In this document: positions 8,127 through 15,909 of the stretch, piece after piece | Layout: each line of letters begins with the position of its first letter | Position numbering within the stretch: position 1 is the first letter of the stretch | Assembly (NCBI RefSeq): GCF_003248515.1 | Contig: NZ_QFOB01000002.1 | Coordinates: forward strand, 1 to 64,000 | From: Sphingomonas sp. | GTDB lineage: Bacteria; Pseudomonadota; Alphaproteobacteria; Sphingomonadales; Sphingomonadaceae | DNA: 64,000 nucleotides | Direction: 5' to 3' | Notes under the pieces: generated by a model | Database searches by the model: none | Told to the model about the DNA's origin: nothing | Seen by the model: only the letters and a program-made list of their open reading frames with translations | Made by a program: the position numbers and the translations under genes

Positions 8127-9161
8127 TCAGATCAATCCGGCCAGCGGGCTCGAAGGATCGGCATAGCGGCGGCGGCCCATCCGCCCGGCGCGATAGGCGA
8201 GGCGGCCGGCTTCCACCGATGCCTTCATCGCCGCCGCCATCAGGATCGGATCCTTCGCCTCCGCGATCGCCGTATTCATCAGCACGCCATCACAGCCCAG
8301 TTCCATCGCGGCGGCCGCATCGCTGGCCGTGCCCACGCCCGCATCCACCAGTACGGGCACGCTGGCGCCTTCCACGATCAGCCGGATCATCACCGGATTC
8401 TGGATGCCGAGGCCCGAGCCGATCGGCGCGCCCAGCGGCATGATCGCCACCGCACCCACATCCTCCAGCCGCTTCGCCGCGATCGGATCGTCGGCGCAAT
8501 AGACCATGGGCAGGAAGCCCTCCTTCGCGAGGATCTCGGTCGCGCGCAAAGTCTCCATCATGTCGGGATAGAGCGTCTTGGCCTCGCCCAGCACTTCCAG
8601 CTTCACGAGGTCCCAGCCGCCCGCTTCCCGCGCGAGGCGCAGCGTGCGGATCGCGCTTTCGGCATCGAAGCAGCCGGCGGTATTGGGCAGATAGGTGATC
8701 TTCTTCGGATCGATGAAATCGGTGAGCATCGGCTGGTTGCGATCGGCGATGTTCACGCGGCGCACCGCGACCGTCACGATTTCCGCGCCGGAAGCCTCCA
8801 CCGCCGCCGCATTCTGCGCGAAATCCTTATATTTGCCGGTGCCGACGATGAGCCGCGAACGAAACGTCTTGCCCGCGACCGTCCACGTATCCGCATTCAC
8901 AGCCGCAGTGGCGGCATGATCGCCGCCGCCCGCGACCGGATGGTCGCCACCGCCTACGAAATGGACGATCTCCAGTTCGTCGCCATCCTCCAGCGCCACA
9001 TCGCCCAGCGTGGAGCGGGGCACGATCTCCAGATTGCGCTCCACGGCCACCTTGGCCGGCTCCAGACCAAGCTCGGCGGCGAGGCCCGCGATCGTCATTC
9101 CGTCATTGACGCGGCGATGTTCGCCGTTGACGATGATGCTGATCGTACCGTCGCTGTGCAT
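8127..9161 (-). CDS. thiG: ThiS-ThiG fusion, sulfur carrier/thiazole synthase
   Basis: 344 aa. Residues 1-72 are a ThiS ubiquitin-like sulfur carrier (IIVNGEHRRVNDGMTIAGL) ending in VGGG at the position of the ThiS C-terminal Gly-Gly. A linker of about 20 residues repeats the GGGDH motif, then ThiG starts near residue 92 (WTVAGKTFRSRLIVGTGKY) with the Schiff-base lysine in VKLEVLGEAK and the phosphate-binding glycine segments. ThiG condenses deoxyxylulose 5-phosphate, dehydroglycine and ThiS-thiocarboxylate into the thiazole of thiamine. Fusions of this order are known in alphaproteobacteria. No TPP riboswitch signature was recognised in the 150 bases upstream. thiD lies elsewhere in the window at 57.2 kb. 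Confidence 0.93.
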   Translation of the reverse strand: MHSDGTISIIVNGEHRRVNDGMTIAGLAAELGLEPAKVAVERNLEIVPRSTLGDVALEDGDELEIVHFVGGGDHPVAGGGDHAATAAVNADTWTVAGKTFRSRLIVGTGKYKDFAQNAAAVEASGAEIVTVAVRRVNIADRNQPMLTDFIDPKKITYLPNTAGCFDAESAIRTLRLAREAGGWDLVKLEVLGEAKTLYPDMMETLRATEILAKEGFLPMVYCADDPIAAKRLEDVGAVAIMPLGAPIGSGLGIQNPVMIRLIVEGASVPVLVDAGVGTASDAAAAMELGCDGVLMNTAIAEAKDPILMAAAMKASVEAGRLAYRAGRMGRRRYADPSSPLAGLI

Positions 9162-9314
9162 GTCGTGCTACCGTTCCGCTGGAGAGAGGCGCGACTTAGG
9201 CTCTCTGCCGCCCGCTTTCAAATGGTGAGACGGGAGGCCGTTATGCCCTTGATGCTGGACGTGGAGCACAAGCTCTGACATGGCGCGCGACCAAATGTGA
9301 ATGAGGTGGTCTTG

Positions 9315-9797
9315 ATGACCGATACGTCGAAGGCGGCGATGCAGGTGGATCCTGCGCTCGTCCGCCAGCTTGCCGAGTTGCTGGATGAAACGCAGCTCAC
9401 GGAGATCGAGGTGCAGGATGGGGATCGCAAGATCCGCGTCGCGCGCAAGGTGACTGTCGCGGCTGTCGCGCCTGCGCCCGTCGCGGCCCCGGCCGCCCCC
9501 GCAGCTCCGGTGGCGGCGGCGCCCGCCCCGGTCCCCGTGGCGGCGGCGCCCGCCGGAGACCATCCGGGAACCGTGAAATCGCCCATGGTGGGCACCGCCT
9601 ATCTCGCGGCCGGCCCCGAGGCGAAGAATTTTGTCGCCCTGGGCCAGCAGATCGCCGCCGGCGATACGCTGCTGATCGTGGAAGCGATGAAGGTGATGAA
9701 TCCGATCGCGGCGCCCCGCGCCGGCACGGTGAAGGCGATCCTGATCGACAATGCCCAGCCGGTCGAATTCGATCAGCCGCTTGTGATTATCGAGTAA
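9315..9797 (+). CDS. accB: Acetyl-CoA carboxylase biotin carboxyl carrier protein
   Basis: 160 aa. An N-terminal segment (DPALVRQLAELLDETQLTEIEV) is followed by an Ala/Pro-rich flexible linker (about residues 48-80) and a biotinyl domain with EAMKVMN, the target lysine being residue 126. It carries biotin in the first step of fatty-acid synthesis with AccC, which follows after 6 bases. ATG 9315 is chosen because GAGGTGG lies 7 nt upstream; a GTG at 9297 is in frame. Divergent from thiSG. Confidence 0.95.
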   Translation: MTDTSKAAMQVDPALVRQLAELLDETQLTEIEVQDGDRKIRVARKVTVAAVAPAPVAAPAAPAAPVAAAPAPVPVAAAPAGDHPGTVKSPMVGTAYLAAGPEAKNFVALGQQIAAGDTLLIVEAMKVMNPIAAPRAGTVKAILIDNAQPVEFDQPLVIIE

Positions 9798-9803
9798 GCG
9801 GCC

Positions 9804-11162
9804 TTGCCCGAGATCAAGAAGGTCCTGATCGCCAATCGCGGCGAGATCGCGCTCCGCATCCATCGCGCCTGCCATGAAATGGGCATCCGCACGGTGGCGG
9901 CACACTCCACGGCGGATTCCGATGCGATGCACGTCCGGCTGGCGGACGAGGCGGTCTGCATCGGGCCGCCCTCGGCGACCGAAAGCTATCTGAACATCCC
10001 GAACATCATCTCGGCCGCCGAGATTTCGGGCGCGGACGCCATCCACCCCGGCTATGGCTTCCTTTCGGAAAACGCCAAGTTCGCCGAGATCGTCGAGGCG
10101 CACGACATCATCTGGATCGGGCCGAAGCCCGAACATATCCGGACGATGGGCGACAAGGTGGAGGCCAAGCGCACCGCCGGCGCGCTCGGCCTGCCGCTGG
10201 TGCCGGGTTCCGACGGGCCGATCCGGCGCGCGGGCGAGGCGGCGGATGTCGCGCGCGAGATCGGCTATCCTGTGCTGATCAAGGCGGCCTCCGGCGGCGG
10301 CGGGCGCGGCATGAAGGTGGTGCCGTCCGAAGATCAGCTGGAAACCCTGATCCAGCAGGCCTCGTCGGAGGCGAAGGCGGCGTTCGGCGACGACACCGTC
10401 TATATGGAAAAATATCTCGGCAATCCGCGCCACATCGAATTCCAGGTGTTCGGCGACGGCAAGGGCAACGCGATCCATCTGGGCGAGCGCGACTGTTCGC
10501 TGCAACGCCGCCACCAGAAGGTGCTGGAAGAAGCCCCTTCCCCCGTCATCACGCCCGAGGAACGCGCGCGGATGGGCGGGATCGTCGCCAAGGCGATGGC
10601 CGACATGGGCTATCGCGGCGCCGGCACGATCGAGTTCCTGTGGGAAGACGGGAAATTCTACTTCATCGAGATGAACACCCGCCTTCAGGTGGAGCATCCG
10701 GTGACAGAGGCGATCACCGGCCTGGATCTGGTGCGCGAGCAGATCCGCATCGCCGAGGGCCATCCCCTGACGCTGCGGCAGGAAGACGTGGTCTTCCGGG
10801 GCCATGCGATCGAATGCCGCATCAATGCCGAGGATCCGCGCACCTTCGCGCCTTCGCCGGGGCTGGTGAAGGGCTATCACGCGCCGGGCGGCATGAACGT
10901 TCGCGTGGATAGCGGCCTCTACGCCGGCTATCGCATCCCGCCTTACTATGACAGCATGATCGCCAAGCTGATCGTGTACGGCACGACCCGTAACGGCGCG
11001 CTGCGCCGCCTGCGCCGCGCCCTGGAGGAATTCGTGATCGATGGCGTAAAGACCACGATCCCGCTCCATCAGGCCCTGCTGGAAGATCCGGAGTTCCAGG
11101 AAGGCGACTATTCGATCAAGTGGCTGGAAGAGTGGCTGGCGCGCGAGAACGCCAAGGACTGA
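9804..11162 (+). CDS. accC: Acetyl-CoA carboxylase biotin carboxylase subunit
   Basis: 452 aa, the normal length. It catalyses ATP-dependent carboxylation of biotin on AccB. The N-terminal IKKVLIANRGEIALRI, the glycine-rich ATP loop KAASGGGGRGMK, EKYLGNPRHIEFQV and the EMNTRLQVEHPVTE active-site motif are all present. It begins at TTG 9804, 6 nt after the accB stop; no ATG or GTG exists nearby that keeps the conserved N-terminus. Co-transcribed with accB. Confidence 0.95.
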   Translation: MPEIKKVLIANRGEIALRIHRACHEMGIRTVAAHSTADSDAMHVRLADEAVCIGPPSATESYLNIPNIISAAEISGADAIHPGYGFLSENAKFAEIVEAHDIIWIGPKPEHIRTMGDKVEAKRTAGALGLPLVPGSDGPIRRAGEAADVAREIGYPVLIKAASGGGGRGMKVVPSEDQLETLIQQASSEAKAAFGDDTVYMEKYLGNPRHIEFQVFGDGKGNAIHLGERDCSLQRRHQKVLEEAPSPVITPEERARMGGIVAKAMADMGYRGAGTIEFLWEDGKFYFIEMNTRLQVEHPVTEAITGLDLVREQIRIAEGHPLTLRQEDVVFRGHAIECRINAEDPRTFAPSPGLVKGYHAPGGMNVRVDSGLYAGYRIPPYYDSMIAKLIVYGTTRNGALRRLRRALEEFVIDGVKTTIPLHQALLEDPEFQEGDYSIKWLEEWLARENAKD

Positions 11163-11237
11163 TCCCAGGGCGGGAGGCCACTCCCCGTCCGTTCGTCCCG
11201 ACCGGCCAGCAGAGAATTCAGGCGCAGGGAGGCACTG

Positions 11238-11573
11238 ATGAAGGCAGTCATCTACCATAATCCCCGCTGCTCCAAATCGCGCGAGGCGCTGGCCATCCTC
11301 GAGGCGGCGGGCGCGGACGTGACGATCGTGGAATATCTGAAGACACCGCCCGAGGCCGGGGAACTGGCGCGCCTCTATGCCAAGGCGGGGATGACGGCGG
11401 CGGAAGGGCTGCGCGCGGCCGAGGCGGACGCCAGGCCGCTCAGGGGTGCGGACGAGGCAACGATCCTCGCCGCGATGGCCGCCAATCCGATCCTGATCGA
11501 ACGCCCGCTGGTGGAGACCGCCAGGGGCGTGCGCCTGGGCCGCCCGCCCGAAAAGGTACGCGAGATCCTCTGA
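11238..11573 (+). CDS. arsC: ArsC-family arsenate reductase (glutaredoxin-dependent type)
   Basis: 111 aa with the thioredoxin-like fold of ArsC. The catalytic cysteine is in HNPRCSKSRE (Cys11), and the NPILIERPLVET segment holds a conserved arginine. The length is slightly short of the 115-140 aa usual for the family. GGGAGG lies about 7 nt before ATG 11238. No arsR, arsB or acr3 gene is nearby, so it could equally be a YffB/Spx-like reductase with another substrate. It follows accC by 75 bases on the same strand. Confidence 0.85.
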   Translation: MKAVIYHNPRCSKSREALAILEAAGADVTIVEYLKTPPEAGELARLYAKAGMTAAEGLRAAEADARPLRGADEATILAAMAANPILIERPLVETARGVRLGRPPEKVREIL

Positions 11574-11593
11574 GCGCCGGCCGGCAGCGAGCG

Positions 11594-12217
11594 ATGCGGG
11601 GCATGCCGACCAACGCCGTCACGCGCACAGCGGATATCGCCGGCACGCTGGTCTTCGCGATAGAGGGTGGCCTGACCGGGCTGGGCGTGGGCCTGGATCC
11701 GGTGGGCATCCTCGCCCTTGCCTTTCTGACCGGGCTGGGCGGCGGCCTGATCCGCGATGTGCTGATCGGATCGCTGCCGCCCGCTGCGATCCGGGACTGG
11801 CACTATGCCGTCACCGTCGTGGCGGCGGCCACCATCGTCTGGCTCGTCCATCCCGCGCTGCTGTCGCTGCCACCGGGGCTGATGGTAGCACTGGATGCCG
11901 CCGGCCTCGCCTTCGCCGCGATCGCGGGCACCGAAAAGGCGCTGGAACATGGTATCCACCCGTTCGTCTGCGTCTTTCTGGGAACGGTGAGCGGCGCCGG
12001 CGGCGGCACGCTCCGCGATGTCGTCATCAATCAGGTGCCGCGCGTGCTGCGCACGGACATTTACGGCTCGGCCGCCGCCTGCGCCGCGATCATCATCGTC
12101 ATCGGCCGCGCGCTGGGCTGGCCCGCGCGCGCCACGGCGATCCTTGCCGGCCTTGCCTGTTTCGGCCTGCGCCTGCTCGCCTACCGGCACGGCTGGCATC
12201 TGCCCACGCTCGGCTGA
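11594..12217 (+). CDS. Trimeric intracellular cation channel (TRIC/UPF0126) family protein
   Basis: 207 aa with about six to seven transmembrane helices. The two-fold repeat of the family is visible as GLGGGLIRDVLIG near residue 50 and GAGGGTLRDVVINQVP near residue 140, each a glycine-rich helix break ending in RDV. Prokaryotic members form homotrimeric cation channels; the physiological role is usually unassigned. It is 20 bases after arsC and convergent with tatA. ATG 11603 is an alternative start. Confidence 0.88.
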   Translation: MRGMPTNAVTRTADIAGTLVFAIEGGLTGLGVGLDPVGILALAFLTGLGGGLIRDVLIGSLPPAAIRDWHYAVTVVAAATIVWLVHPALLSLPPGLMVALDAAGLAFAAIAGTEKALEHGIHPFVCVFLGTVSGAGGGTLRDVVINQVPRVLRTDIYGSAAACAAIIIVIGRALGWPARATAILAGLACFGLRLLAYRHGWHLPTLG

Positions 12218-12232
12218 GCCGGGCACACCGTT

Positions 12233-12254
12233 GCGGCGGCCCAGAGGCCGCCGC
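12233..12254. terminator. Bidirectional terminator-like hairpin
   Basis: GCGGCGGCC (12233-12241) and GGCCGCCGC (12246-12254) form a perfect 9-bp stem with loop CAGA, in the 42-base gap between the convergent TRIC and tatA genes. It lacks a T-tract. Confidence 0.5.
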
Positions 12255-12259
12255 TCGCC

Positions 12260-12511
12260 TCAATGCGCGGGGCGATCATCCTGCATGGGCTGGAGCTTGT
12301 GATCCGGATTCGGGTCCATCGGAGGCTGGTTCTGCAGCCGCTGGGCGGGGCGCTGCGCCGGGCGCTCGTCTTCCTCGTCCTGCAGGCCCTTCTTGAAGCT
12401 TTTGATGCCCTTGGCCGCATCGCCCATGATGTCCGACAGGCGCCCCTTGCCGAACAGCAGCATGACGACGACCGCCAGGATCAGCCAGTGCCAGATGCTC
12501 AAACCGCCCAT
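12260..12511 (-). CDS. tatA: Twin-arginine translocase subunit TatA
   Basis: 83 aa: one N-terminal transmembrane helix (IWHWLILAVVVMLLFGKGRL), the conserved FGKGRL hinge and an amphipathic helix (DIMGDAAKGIKSFKKGL), then a polar tail. It forms the size-variable pore of the Tat exporter. It is the last gene of the minus-strand argS-SPOR-nagZ-scpA-scpB-tatA run. In many alphaproteobacteria tatB and tatC follow, but here the next gene is an unrelated convergent one, so tatBC must lie elsewhere. Confidence 0.93.
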   Translation of the reverse strand: MGGLSIWHWLILAVVVMLLFGKGRLSDIMGDAAKGIKSFKKGLQDEEDERPAQRPAQRLQNQPPMDPNPDHKLQPMQDDRPAH

Positions 12512-12570
12512 CAGAAATCTCCCGGGAGCCCGCCCGCTTGCAGGGCTCCATCACTGCGCTTTGGCGTTAT

Positions 12571-13143
12571 CTAGTCCGCCTCGTCCGGTTTCGCCACCTC
12601 TAGCTGCTGTTCCAGCGCAAGATCGATCGGATCCAGCAGCCCGGCGGCCTTGAGATCCTCGATCCCCGGCAGGTCGCGCCGCGAGGAAAGGCCGAAATGA
12701 TCGAGGAAGGCCGGCGTGGTGGCATAGGTGAGCGGACGGCCCGGCACTTCGCGGCGGCCGGCGGGCCTGATCCAGCCGGCCTCCAGCAGCGCATCGAGCG
12801 TGCCCTTCGAAATCTGCACGCCGCGGATCGCCTCGATCTCGGCCCGGCTGACCGGCTCGTGATAGGCGATGATCGCCAGCGTCTCGATCCCCGCGCGCGA
12901 AAGCTTGCGCGGCTCCACCTTCTCGCGCCGGAGCAGATGCGCGAGATCGGGCGCGGTCTGCAGCCGCCAGCGCCCGCCCCGCTCCACCAGTTCGACGCCA
13001 TGCCCCTCATAGAGATCGGCCAGACGGCCGAGCGCGGATTTCACATCCGCGATGCCGGTGGCGGCGGCCAGTTCGTGCGGGGTCATCGGCTGCTCCGCGG
13101 CGAACAGGGTCGCCTCCAGCGCGCGGACTTCGATATCGATCAC
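12571..13143 (-). CDS. scpB: Segregation and condensation protein B
   Basis: 190 aa with two winged-helix domains (VRALEATLFAAEQPMTPHEL; LSRAGIETLAIIAYHEPVSRAEIEAIRG). ScpB dimers bind the ScpA kleisin and the SMC ATPase to organise the chromosome. The start overlaps the scpA stop by four bases, so the two are translated together. Confidence 0.93.
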   Translation of the reverse strand: MIDIEVRALEATLFAAEQPMTPHELAAATGIADVKSALGRLADLYEGHGVELVERGGRWRLQTAPDLAHLLRREKVEPRKLSRAGIETLAIIAYHEPVSRAEIEAIRGVQISKGTLDALLEAGWIRPAGRREVPGRPLTYATTPAFLDHFGLSSRRDLPGIEDLKAAGLLDPIDLALEQQLEVAKPDEAD

Positions 13144-13901
13144 GCCCCTGCTCCCGCGCGCCGCACCATCAGGGGCGCGAAGGCCGCCTCCTGCCGCAGC
13201 GCCAGCCGCCCCTGCTTGGCGAGTTCCAGCGCGGCCACGAAGCTGGAGGCCACGGCGGAGCGGCGATAATCCTCATCCTCCACCTCCGGCAGGAAGCTCG
13301 CCAGTTCCGCCCAGTCCCGTTCCTGGCCCACCATCCGCGCGACGAGTTCCAGCGCACTCTCCAGCGTCATCACCGGGCGGCGCGACACGACATGGATGGC
13401 CGGCACGGCGCGCGCCTTCACCGCGCCATAAGCGGCGATCAGCTCGAACAGATTGGCTTCCCAGGCCGGCATCCTGACGATCCGGAGGCCTTCCGGCGCA
13501 CCGCGCGCGAAGACATCGCGGCCCAGCCGATCGCGTGCCATCAGCCGCGCGCCCGCCTCGCGCATCGCATCCAGCCGCTGGAGGCGCAGCTGGAGCCGCA
13601 GCGCCATTTCCTCCGGGCTCGGCTCCACTTCGGGATCGCGCGGCAGCAGCAGGCCGGATTTCAGATAAGCGAGCCAGGCCGCCATCACGAGATAATCGGC
13701 CGCCAGTTCCAGCTTCAGCGCGCGCGCCTGGGCGATGAAGGCGAGATATTGCTCGACGAGGGCGAGGATCGAGATCTGCTTGAGATCCACCTTTTGATTG
13801 CGCGCGAGCGTCAGCAGCAGATCGAGGGGGCCTTCCCACCCGTCAATGTCGAGCGTCAGCGTCTCGCTGTCGGGCAGGGAAAGATCGAGCTGGTCGGACA
13901 T
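13140..13901 (-). CDS. scpA: Segregation and condensation protein A (kleisin)
   Basis: 253 aa. WEGPLDLLLTLARNQKVDLKQISI is the kleisin N-terminal motif that contacts the SMC neck, and the C-terminal winged helix (from about residue 175) contacts the SMC cap. Partner ScpB follows with a 4-base overlap. It is separated from nagZ by about 90 bases that include a short CCCGAA/TTCGGG inverted repeat. Confidence 0.93.
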   Translation of the reverse strand: MSDQLDLSLPDSETLTLDIDGWEGPLDLLLTLARNQKVDLKQISILALVEQYLAFIAQARALKLELAADYLVMAAWLAYLKSGLLLPRDPEVEPSPEEMALRLQLRLQRLDAMREAGARLMARDRLGRDVFARGAPEGLRIVRMPAWEANLFELIAAYGAVKARAVPAIHVVSRRPVMTLESALELVARMVGQERDWAELASFLPEVEDEDYRRSAVASSFVAALELAKQGRLALRQEAAFAPLMVRRAGAGA

Positions 13902-13992
13902 GAATGCGCCAGATTAGCGGCGCCGGCCGCCGAGTCGAGAAGCTCGGATGTCGCCATCCCGAACCGGTTTCGGGGCGAGGGCGCGCGAGCGA

Positions 13993-15000
13993 TCAGCCCA
14001 GCGCCAGCAGCGCATCCCGCTTGGCGATCAGCGCCTCGAACGGCTCGGCCGTCCCGGGGGCGGCGATCGTCGCCATCGCGCGATCGAGGCGGACGCGCCC
14101 TTCCGCCGTGATCGCCGGCACCGCATCGGCGCAGGCGATCATCTCCCCCATGTCGCCCGAACAATGGAGCGCCACGTCGCAGCCTGCCGCGATCACGCCG
14201 AACGCCCGATCGCCGAAATCGCCCTGCAAGGCATGCATGCCCAGATCATCCGACATCAGCAGCCCATCGAAGCCGATCCGCTTGCGGATCACGCCCGCGA
14301 TCACGCGGGCGGAAAGGCTCGCGCATTCGGCCTTGTCCCATGCCTCGTAAACGACATGCGCCGTCATCGCCATCGGCGCGTCGCGCAGCCGGATGAAGGG
14401 CGCCAGATCGGTTTCCAGTTCCTCGGCGGGCGCATCCACCACCGGCAATTCCAGATGGCTGTCCGCCATGGCGCGGCCATGGCCGGGCACATGCTTGACG
14501 ACGCCGACCACGCCGCCCGCGCGCAGGCCCTCGATCGTCGCCCGGCCGAGCGCGGCCACGCGCAGCGGCTCCGCACCAAGCGCGCGATCCCCGATAATAT
14601 CGTGCGCGCCCGGCTGGCGCACATCGAGCAGGGGCAGGCAATCCACGTTCACGCCTACCTCGCGCAGCATCAGCGCGATGGCGGCGGCATTGGCGCGAAT
14701 CGCCTCGATCGCGGACATGGGGGCCACGTCATAGAGGCGATCAAAGGCCGCGCCGGGCGGAAAGGCCGGCCATTCCGGGGGCTGCATCCGGGCAACACGC
14801 CCGCCTTCCTGATCGATCAGGATCGGAACGTCTGCGCGCCCCGAAAGATCGCGCAGCGCATCGGTGAGCGCGCGCAGCTGGACGCGATCGACCACGTTGC
14901 GGCGGAACAGGATGAAGCCGGCGGGCGAGATCTCCCGGAAGAAAGCCTGCTCGTCATGGGTGAGGGCCGGGCCGGACAGGCCGAGGATCAGGGGGGTCAT
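13993..15000 (-). CDS. nagZ: Beta-N-acetylhexosaminidase, family GH3
   Basis: 335 aa. The GH3 NagZ signature KHVPGHGRAMADSH and the nucleophile aspartate in LLMSDDLGM are present. It removes N-acetylglucosamine from anhydromuropeptides in cytoplasmic wall recycling. ATG 15000 is preferred, with GAAGG about 11 nt upstream; another in-frame ATG lies at 15027. Sits between the SPOR protein gene and scpA, as in other sphingomonads. Confidence 0.92.
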   Translation of the reverse strand: MTPLILGLSGPALTHDEQAFFREISPAGFILFRRNVVDRVQLRALTDALRDLSGRADVPILIDQEGGRVARMQPPEWPAFPPGAAFDRLYDVAPMSAIEAIRANAAAIALMLREVGVNVDCLPLLDVRQPGAHDIIGDRALGAEPLRVAALGRATIEGLRAGGVVGVVKHVPGHGRAMADSHLELPVVDAPAEELETDLAPFIRLRDAPMAMTAHVVYEAWDKAECASLSARVIAGVIRKRIGFDGLLMSDDLGMHALQGDFGDRAFGVIAAGCDVALHCSGDMGEMIACADAVPAITAEGRVRLDRAMATIAAPGTAEPFEALIAKRDALLALG

Positions 15001-15078
15001 GTCAAAGCCTTCGATGGATCGTCGCACGTCCGCACCGGCTCCGTCCGGCCCTGCCTGAGACCCGGACGGACGGCGGAC

Positions 15079-15906
15079 TCAGTTCACGATGCTGCAGCTC
15101 TCGCCGGCCACGCGCAGCTGCGCGCAGAGCCGGGCGGCGTTGGCCGCGCCCGAGGCGCGCAGGCGATAGAGCGTCTTGTCGCCGCTCTTCACCGGGCTGA
15201 TCGCAAGGCCCAGATCGCGCAGGCCCGCAAACCGGGCCGAAAGCGTCTTCCAGGCCTGCTTTGCCTTCGCCTCGCTGGAGAAGGCGCCGAGCTGGACCAC
15301 ACCCGTTCCGCCGGCCATGGGCGCACCGGGGGGCGCCGCCGGGACGGGTGGCGCGGGCACCGGCTTCGGCCGCTCCACCGGCGACGGCACGACCGCGACG
15401 GGCGGCGTCGCCGGCAAGGCTGGGGATTTGGCGGCTGGCGCCGGCGCTGGCCGGGCCGCCGGCCCCGGCGTTCCGGGTGCGGGCGCGCCTTCCGCACCGG
15501 CCGGAGCGGCCGGCCGGTTCTGCGCGGGGCCGACCATCGGCTGCTCGGGCAGTGCGTTCAGATCGATCGGGCTGTTCACATCCTGCCCGGCGCTGGTGTC
15601 GTAGGTCACCTCGCCATTGGCATCCGGCGTCATCCCGCCGGGATTGGGGGGACGCACCTTGTAGGGGCCGGGCTCCGCCTTGATGATCTGGCCGCTGCCG
15701 CCCGAAGCGCCGCCATGGCCGCGATACCAGATCACGCCCGCCGTAATCAGCGCGATCGCCACCAGCACGAGGATGGCGGCGAGGATCAGGCCGCCATAGC
15801 CGCCCCGCTCCGCCTGATAATAATCATCCTCGTCCTCGACCGGCTCCAGCCACGGCAGACGCTCGCGCGCCGCCTCGCCCGAACCGCCCCGCCGGATCTC
15901 CACCAT
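15079..15906 (-). CDS. SPOR-domain membrane protein
   Basis: 275 aa. A cytoplasmic N-terminus rich in Glu/Tyr (residues 1-37) is followed by one transmembrane helix (LILAAILVLVAIALITAGVIW), a long Pro/Ala-rich periplasmic linker and a C-terminal SPOR domain (VVQLGAFSSEAKAKQAWKTL to the end). SPOR domains bind denuded peptidoglycan at the division septum. It lies 3 bases after argS and before nagZ, so a link to wall remodelling is plausible. Confidence 0.88.
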   Translation of the reverse strand: MVEIRRGGSGEAARERLPWLEPVEDEDDYYQAERGGYGGLILAAILVLVAIALITAGVIWYRGHGGASGGSGQIIKAEPGPYKVRPPNPGGMTPDANGEVTYDTSAGQDVNSPIDLNALPEQPMVGPAQNRPAAPAGAEGAPAPGTPGPAARPAPAPAAKSPALPATPPVAVVPSPVERPKPVPAPPVPAAPPGAPMAGGTGVVQLGAFSSEAKAKQAWKTLSARFAGLRDLGLAISPVKSGDKTLYRLRASGAANAARLCAQLRVAGESCSIVN

Positions 15907-15909
15907 CGC

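Noticed and set aside
9162..9314. Possible TPP riboswitch upstream of thiSG
   Set aside because: The conserved THI-box segments are not present; only an AGAGAG/CTCTCT inverted repeat (9183-9206) is seen.
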